A stretch of DNA of 48,381 nt from positions 1-48,381 of the forward strand of contig DAVR01000042.1 of the NCBI GenBank assembly GCA_002507545.1, read 5' to 3'. Every line of letters begins with the position of its first letter. The first letter of the stretch is position 1. This document shows positions 19,793 to 28,239 of the stretch, in pieces. A model generated the notes under the pieces. The model did not search any database. It was not told where the DNA came from and saw only the letters and a list, made by a program, of their open reading frames with translations. A program made the position numbers and the translations under genes. Source of the stretch: Archaeoglobus sp. UBA230 (GTDB lineage: Archaea; Halobacteriota; Archaeoglobi; Archaeoglobales; Archaeoglobaceae).

Positions 19793-20482
19793 ATGCTAAA
19801 GGTCAAAGACGTGCACAAGAGCTTCGGCGAACTCAAGGTTCTTGAAGGTGTAAATCTTGAGGTTAACAAAAGAGAGAGGGTTGGTATTATAGGTCCAAAC
19901 GGGGCTGGAAAGACAACCCTGTTCAACATAATATCAGGTTTTCTCAGACCGGATGACGGTAAAGTTATCTTCAAGAACAAAAACGTTGTTGGTTTAAGAC
20001 CGAATCAGCTTGCAAAAATGGGGTTGGTCAGAACATTCCAGATTGTTAAGGTATTCAGTAACATGACAGTTGAAGAGAACATACTAACTATCTCTTCCGA
20101 TCTCGACTACCTTAAGGATTTTGGTTTATGGGAGAAAAGAAGGGAAATTGCAGCAAATCTATCCTACGGAGAACTCAGAAAGCTCAGCATTGCCCTTGCT
20201 ATTGCCTCAAACCCGAAATTGCTTTTGCTTGATGAACCATTTTCCGGCCTTAGTCCGAAGGAGGCGAGGGAGCTTGCAGACATAATCAGAGATATACATT
20301 ATAACGGCCAGTCTATTGCGATAATTGAGCACAGGCTCAGCGATCTCTTTGATGTTGCGGAAAAGGTTCTGGTTTTGAATTCAGGGAAGATAATATTTGA
20401 GGGGCAACCCGATGAGGTGGTGAGGGAAAAGTCTGTTATAGAAGCATATCTTGGTAAAAAGTATGCGAAAGTATTTGCTTGA
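19793..20482 (+). CDS. livG: Branched-chain amino acid ABC transporter ATPase LivG
   Basis: A 229-residue ATP-binding subunit. It has Walker A GPNGAGKT near 33-40, the Q-loop in VRTFQIVK, signature LSYGELRK (LSYGE in place of LSGGQ), Walker B LLLLDEP and the switch His in IIEH. It is a little shorter than typical LivG (about 250). The start is ATG 19793, 26 bases after the TATA centre, hence leaderless. The reading frame is open further upstream, but that stretch is antisense to livJ and not coding. The 3' end overlaps livF by 20 bases. Confidence 0.95.
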   Translation: MLKVKDVHKSFGELKVLEGVNLEVNKRERVGIIGPNGAGKTTLFNIISGFLRPDDGKVIFKNKNVVGLRPNQLAKMGLVRTFQIVKVFSNMTVEENILTISSDLDYLKDFGLWEKRREIAANLSYGELRKLSIALAIASNPKLLLLDEPFSGLSPKEARELADIIRDIHYNGQSIAIIEHRLSDLFDVAEKVLVLNSGKIIFEGQPDEVVREKSVIEAYLGKKYAKVFA

Positions 20483-21143
20483 AGTCGAGAACCTTTATGC
20501 CTACTACGGAAAAGCCGAGATACTCAGGAACATTAACATTTATGTTGAAAAGGGAGAATCTGTAGCGGTTTTAGGTCCAAACGGGGCTGGAAAGACAACC
20601 TTACTCAAATCTATTTGCGGACTTGTTGAAACTAAGGGGGAGATTCGATTTAACGGTGTAGAGATTTCCGGATTGAAGCCGCACGAAAGAATCAAGCTCG
20701 GAATTGCTATAAGTCCGGAAGGTCGAAGGTTATTCCCCGAAATGACCGTTGAAGACAACCTACTGCTTGCTGGAAATGGTGAAAAGCTCGAATTCGTTTA
20801 CAACCTTTTTCCAAATTTAAAGGAAAAGAGGGGGCAGCTTGCGAGGAACATGAGTGGTGGAGAGCAGCAAATGATTGCCATCGCAAGGGCTTTGATGCTG
20901 GAACCAAAGCTTTTATTGCTCGATGAACCCTCCATGGGTCTCGCCCCCATCGTTGTTGAAACAATAGCCGAGGCTATAGATAGAATAAGGGACGAGCTTG
21001 GCATATCCATCCTTATAGTCGAACAAAATACACAGATGGCCTTTGATGTTGCAGAGAGAGCATATATTCTCGCAAGCGGTGAGGTAGTAAAAGAAGGAAT
21101 GATTGAGAGTTTACAGGGGATAGAAAGGGACTACTTTGGTTAA
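20463..21143 (+). CDS. livF: Branched-chain amino acid ABC transporter ATPase LivF
   Basis: A 226-residue ATPase with Walker A GPNGAGKT near 38-45, LivF-type ISPEGRRLFPEMTVEDNL, signature MSGGEQQM, Walker B LLLLDEPSMGLAP and IVEQN with the switch region. The start is ATG 20463 inside the end of livG; a TTG at 20451 is also in frame. A stretch of 29 bases around Walker A is identical to livG (20572-20600 versus 19890-19918). It completes the LivFGHMJ transporter. Confidence 0.95.
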   Translation: MRKYLLEVENLYAYYGKAEILRNINIYVEKGESVAVLGPNGAGKTTLLKSICGLVETKGEIRFNGVEISGLKPHERIKLGIAISPEGRRLFPEMTVEDNLLLAGNGEKLEFVYNLFPNLKEKRGQLARNMSGGEQQMIAIARALMLEPKLLLLDEPSMGLAPIVVETIAEAIDRIRDELGISILIVEQNTQMAFDVAERAYILASGEVVKEGMIESLQGIERDYFG

Positions 21144-21203
21144 CCCTTTGAATTTATTGTCCCTCTCCATCTACTCCATTGATTGGGTACTCATCAGTAA
21201 AAA

Positions 21204-22724
21204 CTAAGCCCCCAAGCTGAAAATTGCCTCCCAAATCCTTTCTTCAATCCCGAGCCTCTCCTCCTCTTCATAAAGGTCAATGGCTGCGGTAATTGCTGAA
21301 ATTTCCTCTCTCGTAAATTCACTCTCCATAAATATTTCGTCCAGCTTTGCCTTTATCGGTCTGAAAGCTGCCATATACTCCTTTACCTTCTCTGCTATGT
21401 TTCTCTCCTCCACGAATCTCGTGTGGATGTTCCCCTTCACAAACTCTTCGTCGTTCATCACCGCAATGTGGAAGGGGATGTTGGTTTCAACACCCTCAAT
21501 CACATACTCGTAGAGAGCCCGCCTCATCCTCGCAATAGCCTCTCTTCTTGTCTCTCCGTACGTAACAAGCTTTGAAATCATACTGTCGTATTCCTCTGGA
21601 ATGCGGTAGCCCATATGGATGCCACTATCAACTCTTACACCTATCCCACCCGGACTTCTGTAGTGCACTATCCTTCCGCTTCTTGGATAGAAGTTAATGG
21701 GGTCTTCAGCATTGATCCTACACTCTATCGCATGTCCTCTAAACGTAACATCCTCCTGATCGTGGTGCAACGGTTCTCCATCAGCTATCAGAATCTGATA
21801 TTTCACAATATCAATCCCCGTGACTACCTCAGTGATCGTGTGTTCAACTTGTAGTCTCGAATTTATTTCAAGGAAGTAAAATTCACCATTCTCATACAAG
21901 AACTCAAAGGTTCCCGCATTGGTGTATCCAATCTCCTTGGCACCTCTCACTGCAAGTTCGCCGATTTTTTCCCTTAACTCCTCATCAACCACTGGGGAGG
22001 GCGATTCCTCAATCAACTTCTGATGCCTTCTCTGTATGCTGCACTCCCTCTCCCCCAGATGAATTACATTTCCATGCTCATCAGCGATAATCTGAACCTC
22101 AATGTGTCTCGGCTTTGCGAGATACTTTTCGAGATATATCGTCGAGTCCTTGAAATAGCTCTCTCCCAGCTTTTTGGACTTCTTAAAGGCCTCTTCCAGC
22201 TCAGAAGGGTTGTTTGCAATTACAATGCCTATGCCCCCTCCACCGCCGGATGCCTTAACAGCTACAGGATAACCAAGTTTTTCAGCCCATTCAAAGGCAT
22301 CATCAACACTATCAATCTTCGGTGAACCGGGAATAACTGGCACACCAGCACTCGTCATCTTCTCCCTTGATCTAACCTTGGAGCCGGCTATTCTGATAGC
22401 CTCCGGGCTTGGGCCGATGAAGATGAAGCCCTCCTCCTCACACATCTCAGCAAATTCGGCATTTTCTGCAAGAAAGCCATAACCGGGATGAATAGCATCA
22501 ACTTCAGCCTTTTTCGCCACCTCAAGAATTCTCTCAATGTTCAGATAACTTCTCCTCGGATCAGCCTTACCGATATAGTGGGCTTCATCCGCATAAACCC
22601 TGTGGAAGGCTTTTTTGTCTGCTGAGCTATAAATAGCAACACTTTCAATTCCAAGCTCCCTGCAGGCTCTCATCACTCTTACCGCTATTTCCCCCCTGTT
22701 CGCCACCAGCACTTTGCTGAACAT
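21204..22724 (-). CDS. accC: Biotin carboxylase subunit (acetyl-CoA / pyruvate carboxylase A type)
   Basis: A 506-residue ATP-grasp enzyme that carboxylates biotin on a carrier protein using ATP and bicarbonate. Visible are the N-terminal [22 protein letters not shown], the Gly-rich ATP lid [12 protein letters not shown] near 158-169, the catalytic [14 protein letters not shown] near 287-300, and the conserved [10 protein letters not shown]. It has the biotin carboxylase domains only, with no biotinyl or transcarboxylase domain, so partners must be encoded elsewhere. About 50 residues of charged tail follow the usual end (near 450), as in archaeal PycA/AccC. A minus-strand TATA GGTTTTTAAATCGG (about 22747-22760) lies 25-30 bases from ATG 22724, predicting a leaderless mRNA. 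Whether it serves pyruvate or acyl-CoA carboxylation is undecided. Confidence 0.93.
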   Translation of the reverse strand: MFSKVLVANRGEIAVRVMRACRELGIESVAIYSSADKKAFHRVYADEAHYIGKADPRRSYLNIERILEVAKKAEVDAIHPGYGFLAENAEFAEMCEEEGFIFIGPSPEAIRIAGSKVRSREKMTSAGVPVIPGSPKIDSVDDAFEWAEKLGYPVAVKASGGGGGIGIVIANNPSELEEAFKKSKKLGESYFKDSTIYLEKYLAKPRHIEVQIIADEHGNVIHLGERECSIQRRHQKLIEESPSPVVDEELREKIGELAVRGAKEIGYTNAGTFEFLYENGEFYFLEINSRLQVEHTITEVVTGIDIVKYQILIADGEPLHHDQEDVTFRGHAIECRINAEDPINFYPRSGRIVHYRSPGGIGVRVDSGIHMGYRIPEEYDSMISKLVTYGETRREAIARMRRALYEYVIEGVETNIPFHIAVMNDEEFVKGNIHTRFVEERNIAEKVKEYMAAFRPIKAKLDEIFMESEFTREEISAITAAIDLYEEEERLGIEERIWEAIFSLGA

Positions 22725-22900
22725 CCGGTTTAAAGGCTAAAACACCCGATTTAAAAACCTTTTTTCAAATAATGCTGCTGTAATACATAAATTTGAGGAC
22801 AGAAATATCTCGAATACGTATTTGATTTGTACCACCTGCAGAGAATTTTATTCTATAAGTTAAAATAATTAATTTTGTCACCGAAAACAATTTACAGCGG
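22725..22900. promoter_or_regulatory. Divergent intergenic region accC / leuA
   Basis: It holds the accC TATA (22747-22757). An AT-rich stretch AAAATAATTAATTTTG about 30 bases before leuA probably carries the leuA promoter. No gene of credible length was seen, only an isolated ATG-CTG-CTG-TAA triplet string. Confidence 0.4.
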
Positions 22901-24415
22901 ATGCGACTTGTGAACATGATGAGCGAAGTTAGAGTGTTTGACACAACTCTCAGGGACGGAGAGCAGATGCCAGGAGTTTCTCTACCCTTGAATTACAAGG
23001 TGAGGATTGCGAAGCAGCTTGACAAGCTCGGGGTTGATGTTATCGAAGCTGGCTTTCCCTCTGCCACAAAAGGTGAGTTTGAAGCTGTTAAGGAGATAAG
23101 CTCACTCGACCTTAATGCTAACGTTTGTGGGCTTGCAAGAATCGTTAAAGAAGATATTGACGCTGCCCTTGACGCTAATGTTGATATGGTCCATATCTTC
23201 GTTCCCACCTCGGAGATTCAGATCGAGCACACTGTAAAAATGACTAAGGAAGAGATCATCGAGAAATCTGTTGAGTGTGTAGAGTACATCAAGTCTCACG
23301 GTGTAAAATGCATGTTTTCCGCAATGGATGCCACAAGAACAGAGATTGACTATCTCAAGAGGATTTTCAAGGCTGTTGAGGATGCCAATGTTGATATTGT
23401 GAATGTTCCGGACACCGTTGGTGTTGCAACACCCTTCAAGTTCCACGAGGTGATAAGGCAGCTCAGAGAATACCTGACAGTTCCCATTGACGTTCACTGT
23501 CACAACGACTTTGGTCTTGCAGTGGCAAATACCTACGCAGCGGTTCTTGCTGGAGCCAATGAGGTGCAGGTCACGGTGAATGGCATAGGAGAGAGAGCTG
23601 GTAATGCTGACTTAGCTCAGGTAGTAATGATTCTGCATTCGATTGAGGGGATCAAGACAAACGTTAAAACTGAACATCTCTTCGAAACTTCAAAACTCGT
23701 GGAAAGGCTCACGGGGATTAAAATGCCTCCCAATACCCCCATTGTAGGGGATAATGCCTTCAGCCATGAGAGTGGAATTCACGCCCACGGAGTGCTGAAG
23801 GAGTTCTCAACCTTTGAGCCGGGAGTCGTAACTCCCGAGATGGTTGGGCACAAGAGGAGAATCGTTATTGGAAAGCACGCTGGCAGGCACCAGATCAAGA
23901 AGATTCTGGAAGATGCAGGATACGCTGTTGATGATGAAACGCTGAACAAGATATTCGAGAAGGTCAAGGAGATCGGAGACAAAGGGAAGAGAGTTACAGA
24001 CCTCGACCTCTTTGCCATTGCGGAGGTTGTGATAGGAGAGCTCAGGAAGGAGGAGAAAGCAATACTTGTTGATGAGGTTACTGTGCTTACCGGTAATAAA
24101 ATCACACCGACTGCAGTTTTGAACGCAGAGGTCTTTGGTGAGAGAAAGGTAACCTCTGCAATCGGTGTTGGACCCGTGGATGCATCGCTCAAAGCTGTCA
24201 CTGGGCTTCTCGGCAAGAGTGTGAAGATAACAGAGTTCAGAATGGATGCCATTACTGGCGGTAGTGACGCTCTGGCTGAAGTATACGTCACGGTTGAGGA
24301 TGAAGAGGGACACTCCTTCACAGCCAGAGGTGCAGCACAGGACATTGTCATGGCCTCCATAGATGCGGTGATAAACGCCGTGAACTACCTTTTGAAGATG
24401 AAGAGCAGAAAATAA
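22901..24415 (+). CDS. leuA: 2-Isopropylmalate synthase family (LeuA; citramalate or homocitrate relatives possible)
   Basis: A 504-residue Claisen condensation enzyme: 2-oxoisovalerate + acetyl-CoA gives 2-isopropylmalate, the first step of leucine synthesis. The TIM barrel begins with FDTTLRDGEQMPGVSL (metal Asp, catalytic Arg) and carries the metal HxH in DVHCHNDFGLAVAN and the GIGERAGNADLAQV loop. The linker (about 285-370, SHESGIHAHGVLK, HAGRHQIKK) and the C-terminal LeuA regulatory domain (about 375-500) are complete, so leucine feedback is likely. Archaeal paralogues make citramalate or trans-homoaconitate precursors with very similar sequences, so substrate choice is not certain. The ATG at 22901 is used; MMSEVRV at 22916/22919 is an alternative start. 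It is convergent with the LarA-like gene, one base between the stops. Confidence 0.88.
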   Translation: MRLVNMMSEVRVFDTTLRDGEQMPGVSLPLNYKVRIAKQLDKLGVDVIEAGFPSATKGEFEAVKEISSLDLNANVCGLARIVKEDIDAALDANVDMVHIFVPTSEIQIEHTVKMTKEEIIEKSVECVEYIKSHGVKCMFSAMDATRTEIDYLKRIFKAVEDANVDIVNVPDTVGVATPFKFHEVIRQLREYLTVPIDVHCHNDFGLAVANTYAAVLAGANEVQVTVNGIGERAGNADLAQVVMILHSIEGIKTNVKTEHLFETSKLVERLTGIKMPPNTPIVGDNAFSHESGIHAHGVLKEFSTFEPGVVTPEMVGHKRRIVIGKHAGRHQIKKILEDAGYAVDDETLNKIFEKVKEIGDKGKRVTDLDLFAIAEVVIGELRKEEKAILVDEVTVLTGNKITPTAVLNAEVFGERKVTSAIGVGPVDASLKAVTGLLGKSVKITEFRMDAITGGSDALAEVYVTVEDEEGHSFTARGAAQDIVMASIDAVINAVNYLLKMKSRK

Positions 24416-24416
24416 A

Positions 24417-25883
24417 TCAGTAGGCGAAAAATACGGGTGGAAGGCACACGTAAGCAATCTTCCCACAACCCATTTCCTTTAAAATTTTTATCGCCTCATC
24501 CATGTCCTCAGCTGACTCAAATCCGAGTGGTTTTAAGGCTGTGGACTTGCTGCCAGCAACTACAACCTTCTCAAGTCTTTCCATGCCCAGAGCACCCCAG
24601 TAGTAGGCAATCACGGCATGGGCAGGGTGATACGCAAATCCATTTCCGTAGGCATTCATGAGCTTTGAATTTTCAACAAGCTGTCTCTCGGCACTCTCAA
24701 TTTCATCAAAGTCCGTCTTTCCCTTGGAAATGTATTTACAGTAAAATTCCCGGTAAGCGGGATGCTGCTTTTCATCAAAAACCTCATAAACAGGATTCTG
24801 AACGACAAAAAATGCCCTCTTCCTTAGCATCTTCTCGAACATGTTGCACAGATAGCCTCTTACCATTGTGTGGAATAGAATTGGATTAAGCTCCGAATTT
24901 ACGCTGTAAGGAGACATGTTTGGCAGTCCGAATATAAGCGCATCGTACTTCTTCTCGATTTTCAATCCTCTGTGCTCGTAAACCCTCTGAAGCACTTCAG
25001 AATGCACTTCATCAACCTCGCCTGCCGCAACGTAGGCGATTTCGTAACCTGCTCTGTATCTTCTCCTCACTCTGGACTTTATGGATGAGGGCATCATATT
25101 GGAGAGGGACATCAAAAGCTTCTGGTCAAGCCTATCCTCCCCCCTAACATTTTTCCATGCTTTGCTGACAAATCCCCTGTAAAAGCTGTTGTTCACCACA
25201 GCATCAATGTGAAGGACGGGAATTTGCTCCGCGACATGCCTGCCGATCTCCTCTATAATTCTGTGCATATCGGAATGCGGATTCATGTATGGGGATTTTG
25301 TAAGAATGTCGGGGAGATGATGCTGCCTGATGCAAGCATAACTCCCCAACCCAACAGCAATTGACTTCCATCCTCCGTTCATCGGGAGGAATGGCACGCT
25401 CAGATAGATTATCACATCCGATTCGGCAGCATACCTGTTTATCTCAACAATGTATCCGCTTTCAGTTTCTCCAAGCGACACAACATCCCTGCAGTCATGG
25501 TTCACAACTCTGTAAGCTGAAACCACTTCTCCGAGCATTTGCCTGAGTTCCGCATTACTGCATTTCCTGTGCATTCCCGTGGCGCATACAAGCGTTACCT
25601 GCTCTTTACCAATACCCATACTTTTCAACTTTCTCAAAATCTCTTTAACCATGAGCCTTCTTGGATCAGTTTGAGGGAGGGGCAGAGGAACACTTACGTC
25701 ATCAAATGCTATGACCACCTTGGAGTTCTTGCTCATTTTTAGCTCTGCATCGTCTATCGCCTTTTTTACAATCTCACGGGCTGGTTTAGAAGTGGAGATT
25801 GGCTCAGGAGGGTAGATTATGTCAACTTCATCCGGAAAATCGTAAATTTCAACGTTATCTCCGTTGAAGATTACCTCCCTCAT
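24417..25883 (-). CDS. LarA-like protein (nickel-pincer lactate racemase superfamily, DUF2088)
   Basis: A 488-residue protein with the N-terminal LarA-type domain. IAFDDVSVPLPLPQTDPRR (near 58-76) corresponds to the substrate/cofactor D-x-x-R region. CATGMHRKCSN (His105) and VVNHDC (His129) match two conserved His sites of lactate racemase. The larger C-terminal part has a NMMPSS and CLPPVFFAY ending that I cannot assign. LarA binds a pyridinium-based nickel pincer nucleotide and racemises 2-hydroxy acids; many relatives act on other 2-hydroxy acids, so the substrate here is open. Its ATG overlaps the stop of the 3-hydroxyacyl-CoA dehydrogenase gene (ATGA), which suggests a common role in hydroxy-acid or fatty-acid breakdown. 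No larB, larC or larE partners lie in the window. Confidence 0.65.
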   Translation of the reverse strand: MREVIFNGDNVEIYDFPDEVDIIYPPEPISTSKPAREIVKKAIDDAELKMSKNSKVVIAFDDVSVPLPLPQTDPRRLMVKEILRKLKSMGIGKEQVTLVCATGMHRKCSNAELRQMLGEVVSAYRVVNHDCRDVVSLGETESGYIVEINRYAAESDVIIYLSVPFLPMNGGWKSIAVGLGSYACIRQHHLPDILTKSPYMNPHSDMHRIIEEIGRHVAEQIPVLHIDAVVNNSFYRGFVSKAWKNVRGEDRLDQKLLMSLSNMMPSSIKSRVRRRYRAGYEIAYVAAGEVDEVHSEVLQRVYEHRGLKIEKKYDALIFGLPNMSPYSVNSELNPILFHTMVRGYLCNMFEKMLRKRAFFVVQNPVYEVFDEKQHPAYREFYCKYISKGKTDFDEIESAERQLVENSKLMNAYGNGFAYHPAHAVIAYYWGALGMERLEKVVVAGSKSTALKPLGFESAEDMDEAIKILKEMGCGKIAYVCLPPVFFAY

Positions 25884-26992
25884 ACCATCCCCTTTAGCAT
25901 CTCACAAGGTTTGAAGGTCTCCGCCCCTGTCTCCCCGTATTTCTTCTCCAGCGCATCAAGGATGGTCGCGTAGCCGAGCATTTCTGCAACATCCAGTATC
26001 CCTACAGGTGAGCCAAGTGCGAGACTGTAGGCTCTGTTTACGGTATCTCTATCCGCTAAACCCTCTTCAATTTCTCTAAGAGCCTCATTTACCGTTGCAG
26101 CTGCCATTGGAAGGATGTCTGCAGGTTCAGCTTCGGGAACTGTTGCCCTGCCGTTTATCCATCTGTAAAACCCTTCCCCACTCTTTTTGCCCAGTTTGCC
26201 CCACTCAACCATCCTTTCAAGCAGCCATCTGAAACCCTTTGAAAGCTCAAATCTATCACCGTGAGCCTCTATAAGACTATCCTGAACCATCAGAAGAACG
26301 TCTATTCCGATGTGGTCAAGCAATTCAAAAAAGCCTACAGGTGAGCCAAGGCTTTTTATCGCTGCATCAATTTGCGGTGGCGAGAATTTTCCCAAATCCC
26401 AACCTATAGCTGCGACGGCAGCACAGAGAAACCTGTTGAATACGTGTCCTCTGCTATCTTTTCTCAGCACGACGGGCTCTTTCCCTATGCTTTTTACAAT
26501 CTCCAGCACCTCCTGCATGTATTCCTCAGCCAGTGTCTCTCCTCCAACCTCCACAATCTCCCTCAGTATGGGAGGATTGGAAAAGTGGAATAAAGTGAAC
26601 CTATCTGGTCTTTTCAACTTTACAGCAAGCTCGGAGGGTTTAAATGAGGAAGTGTTGGTCGCGATTATGCAGTCCTCAGACACGAGATGCTCAAGCTTTT
26701 CGAGAAGCTCGATTTTCACCGGGAGCTTTTCAACAATTGCTTCAACGACAAAGGAGCAGTTCCCTAAGTCTTTTATATCCAAGGTATATTTTATTTTCGA
26801 AACCAGATCATCCCTCTTCTTTAAGCCAGCCTCCATGAGTTCTCTTAAAATCTCTCCCTCATGTCTTTCCTTAGCCTTCTTCAGGGCTTCCTCACTTACG
26901 TCAACAAGAACTACATCATAGTCAGCATTGGCAAACAGGGCAGCTATTGCAGCACCCATCGTTCCTGCCCCTATAACTCCTACCCTGAGCAT
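25880..26992 (-). CDS. 3-Hydroxyacyl-CoA dehydrogenase
   Basis: A 370-residue NAD-dependent enzyme of beta-oxidation, (S)-3-hydroxyacyl-CoA to 3-oxoacyl-CoA. The Rossmann motif GVIGAGTMGAAIA starts at residue 5 and the end of strand 2 is VLVDVSEEAL. The catalytic His lies in LFHFSNPP, preceded by IATNTSSF. The C-terminal dimerisation domain is present with GHVFNRFLCA and SPVGFFELLDHIG. A second copy follows (AYSLALGSPVGILDVAEMLG), as in archaeal forms longer than the 280-residue bacterial type. A TATA AAGTATTTAG (about 27013-27022, minus strand) is about 25 bases from ATG 26992, so the mRNA is leaderless. It leads a two-gene operon with the LarA-like gene. Confidence 0.93.
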   Translation of the reverse strand: MLRVGVIGAGTMGAAIAALFANADYDVVLVDVSEEALKKAKERHEGEILRELMEAGLKKRDDLVSKIKYTLDIKDLGNCSFVVEAIVEKLPVKIELLEKLEHLVSEDCIIATNTSSFKPSELAVKLKRPDRFTLFHFSNPPILREIVEVGGETLAEEYMQEVLEIVKSIGKEPVVLRKDSRGHVFNRFLCAAVAAIGWDLGKFSPPQIDAAIKSLGSPVGFFELLDHIGIDVLLMVQDSLIEAHGDRFELSKGFRWLLERMVEWGKLGKKSGEGFYRWINGRATVPEAEPADILPMAAATVNEALREIEEGLADRDTVNRAYSLALGSPVGILDVAEMLGYATILDALEKKYGETGAETFKPCEMLKGMV

Positions 26993-27069
26993 GGTCTTAA
27001 TTGAACATGATTTACTAAATACTTTTGGGAAATACGAATGGCATAAATATTCCCGAGCAGATTCAGCCT

Positions 27070-28239
27070 GTGAACATCATAATTGGGAGTGGCGATAGGG
27101 TAGGTAAGATAGCCTCAAAACTTCCAGAAAGCCTGATTATTGACCGAAATCCCAAAAGTGCAGCCGATCTTGAGCTTAAGGGATTTAACGTGCTCAATGC
27201 CGATGCTTCGAATGTTGAAGTTCTCTCGAAATTCGACAGTGGTTCAAAACTAATACTTGCGGATGAGGATGAGTTTAACCTGAAAGTCGCAAAGATTGCA
27301 AAAACTCTCGGTTTCGACGTTTTTGCTGTTGTTAGTGACGAGGAAAAGTGCAGTCTTTACGAAATTGAAGGTATAAGCAAGGTTTGCAGTTCTGTCGAAT
27401 CTTTAATTTCGTCAGTATTTGGAAAAACGAGGTATCTTGAGGTTCCAGTTAGTGACGAAATGGAGGGTCTGACCCTAAGGGAATACGATGCTGGAGAGGA
27501 CTGTATGGTTGTTTCTATTTTCCGTGAGGGTAAGATTTTGCATCCATTTCCCGAAATGAAGCTCAAAAGCGGAGATCTACTTGGTGTGGTTTGTGGAGAG
27601 CACGTCAGAATTACCAAGAATCCCTTTGATAACATTTTACTGCTGAAAGGAGAAATGGGGGAGGGTGAAGTAAAAGAGGCAGAAATGCTTGCAGAGAAGT
27701 TTTCTGCCAATCTCATTCTGTTTGAAAAGGTTGGAAATGCCTTTGCTTGTGTTTTAGATGGTTACTCCGAAAGTTTTAATCTCGATGAGGCTGTTGAGAT
27801 GCTTAAAAGGAGCGATGAGCTTGACCTGATAGTGACGACATTAAAGGAGAAAAACGAAAAGATTCTGAAAGACTTGGTGTCGAAATTTCCAACTTTAATC
27901 CTGACAGGCAAAGGCAACTACAGAAGAACACTTGCCCTCGTGAACACTTCTAACCCCGATAGTGTAATAAACATAGCCAAAGCCTTTTCAAGGTACTTCG
28001 GTGGGGTTAAGGTTCTTTTCTTGGAGGAGGAACAGCTCAAGCACTTCTCGAAATTCACCGAAACTGAGATGGAGGTAGAGGTTTCGAAGGGGAATCCAAT
28101 GGTTGATGCCGTTAAGGAGTTCAAGAGCGGCTATGATCTGGTAATACTCTCTCTGAGCAACAACATCGGGAACATTGACAGAGACATACTCTGGAAGATT
28201 ATCCTCGACAAGAATTCGTCGGTTCTGGTGGTCGAGTGA
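27070..28239 (+). CDS. RCK (TrkA-N/TrkA-C) regulatory protein with a C-terminal USP-like domain
   Basis: A 389-residue cytoplasmic protein. Residues 1-125 are a TrkA-N/RCK nucleotide-binding domain, with VNIIIGSGDRVGKIASKL forming the dinucleotide loop and acidic IIDRNP at the end of strand 2. Residues about 130-195 are TrkA-C (RYLEVPVSDEMEGLTLRE and LLGVVCG). The rest (200-389) resembles two universal-stress-like halves. It should gate the antiporter encoded next, whose start overlaps its stop (GTGA). The start is placed at GTG 27070, with TATA ATAAATAT (27043-27050) 24 bases upstream. A TTG at 27025 is in frame, but the TATA would then lie inside the gene. Confidence 0.8.
   Translation: MNIIIGSGDRVGKIASKLPESLIIDRNPKSAADLELKGFNVLNADASNVEVLSKFDSGSKLILADEDEFNLKVAKIAKTLGFDVFAVVSDEEKCSLYEIEGISKVCSSVESLISSVFGKTRYLEVPVSDEMEGLTLREYDAGEDCMVVSIFREGKILHPFPEMKLKSGDLLGVVCGEHVRITKNPFDNILLLKGEMGEGEVKEAEMLAEKFSANLILFEKVGNAFACVLDGYSESFNLDEAVEMLKRSDELDLIVTTLKEKNEKILKDLVSKFPTLILTGKGNYRRTLALVNTSNPDSVINIAKAFSRYFGGVKVLFLEEEQLKHFSKFTETEMEVEVSKGNPMVDAVKEFKSGYDLVILSLSNNIGNIDRDILWKIILDKNSSVLVVE

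Noticed and set aside
22772-22783. ATG-CTG-CTG-TAA upstream of leuA as a Leu leader peptide
   Set aside because: Only two Leu codons. The nearby TATA is better placed for accC on the other strand, and no pairing with the leuA start was seen. It is likely chance.
23779-24466. Minus-strand frames of about 190-220 codons opposite leuA
   Set aside because: Ser/Pro-rich shadow translation; the plus strand encodes a full LeuA with all motifs.
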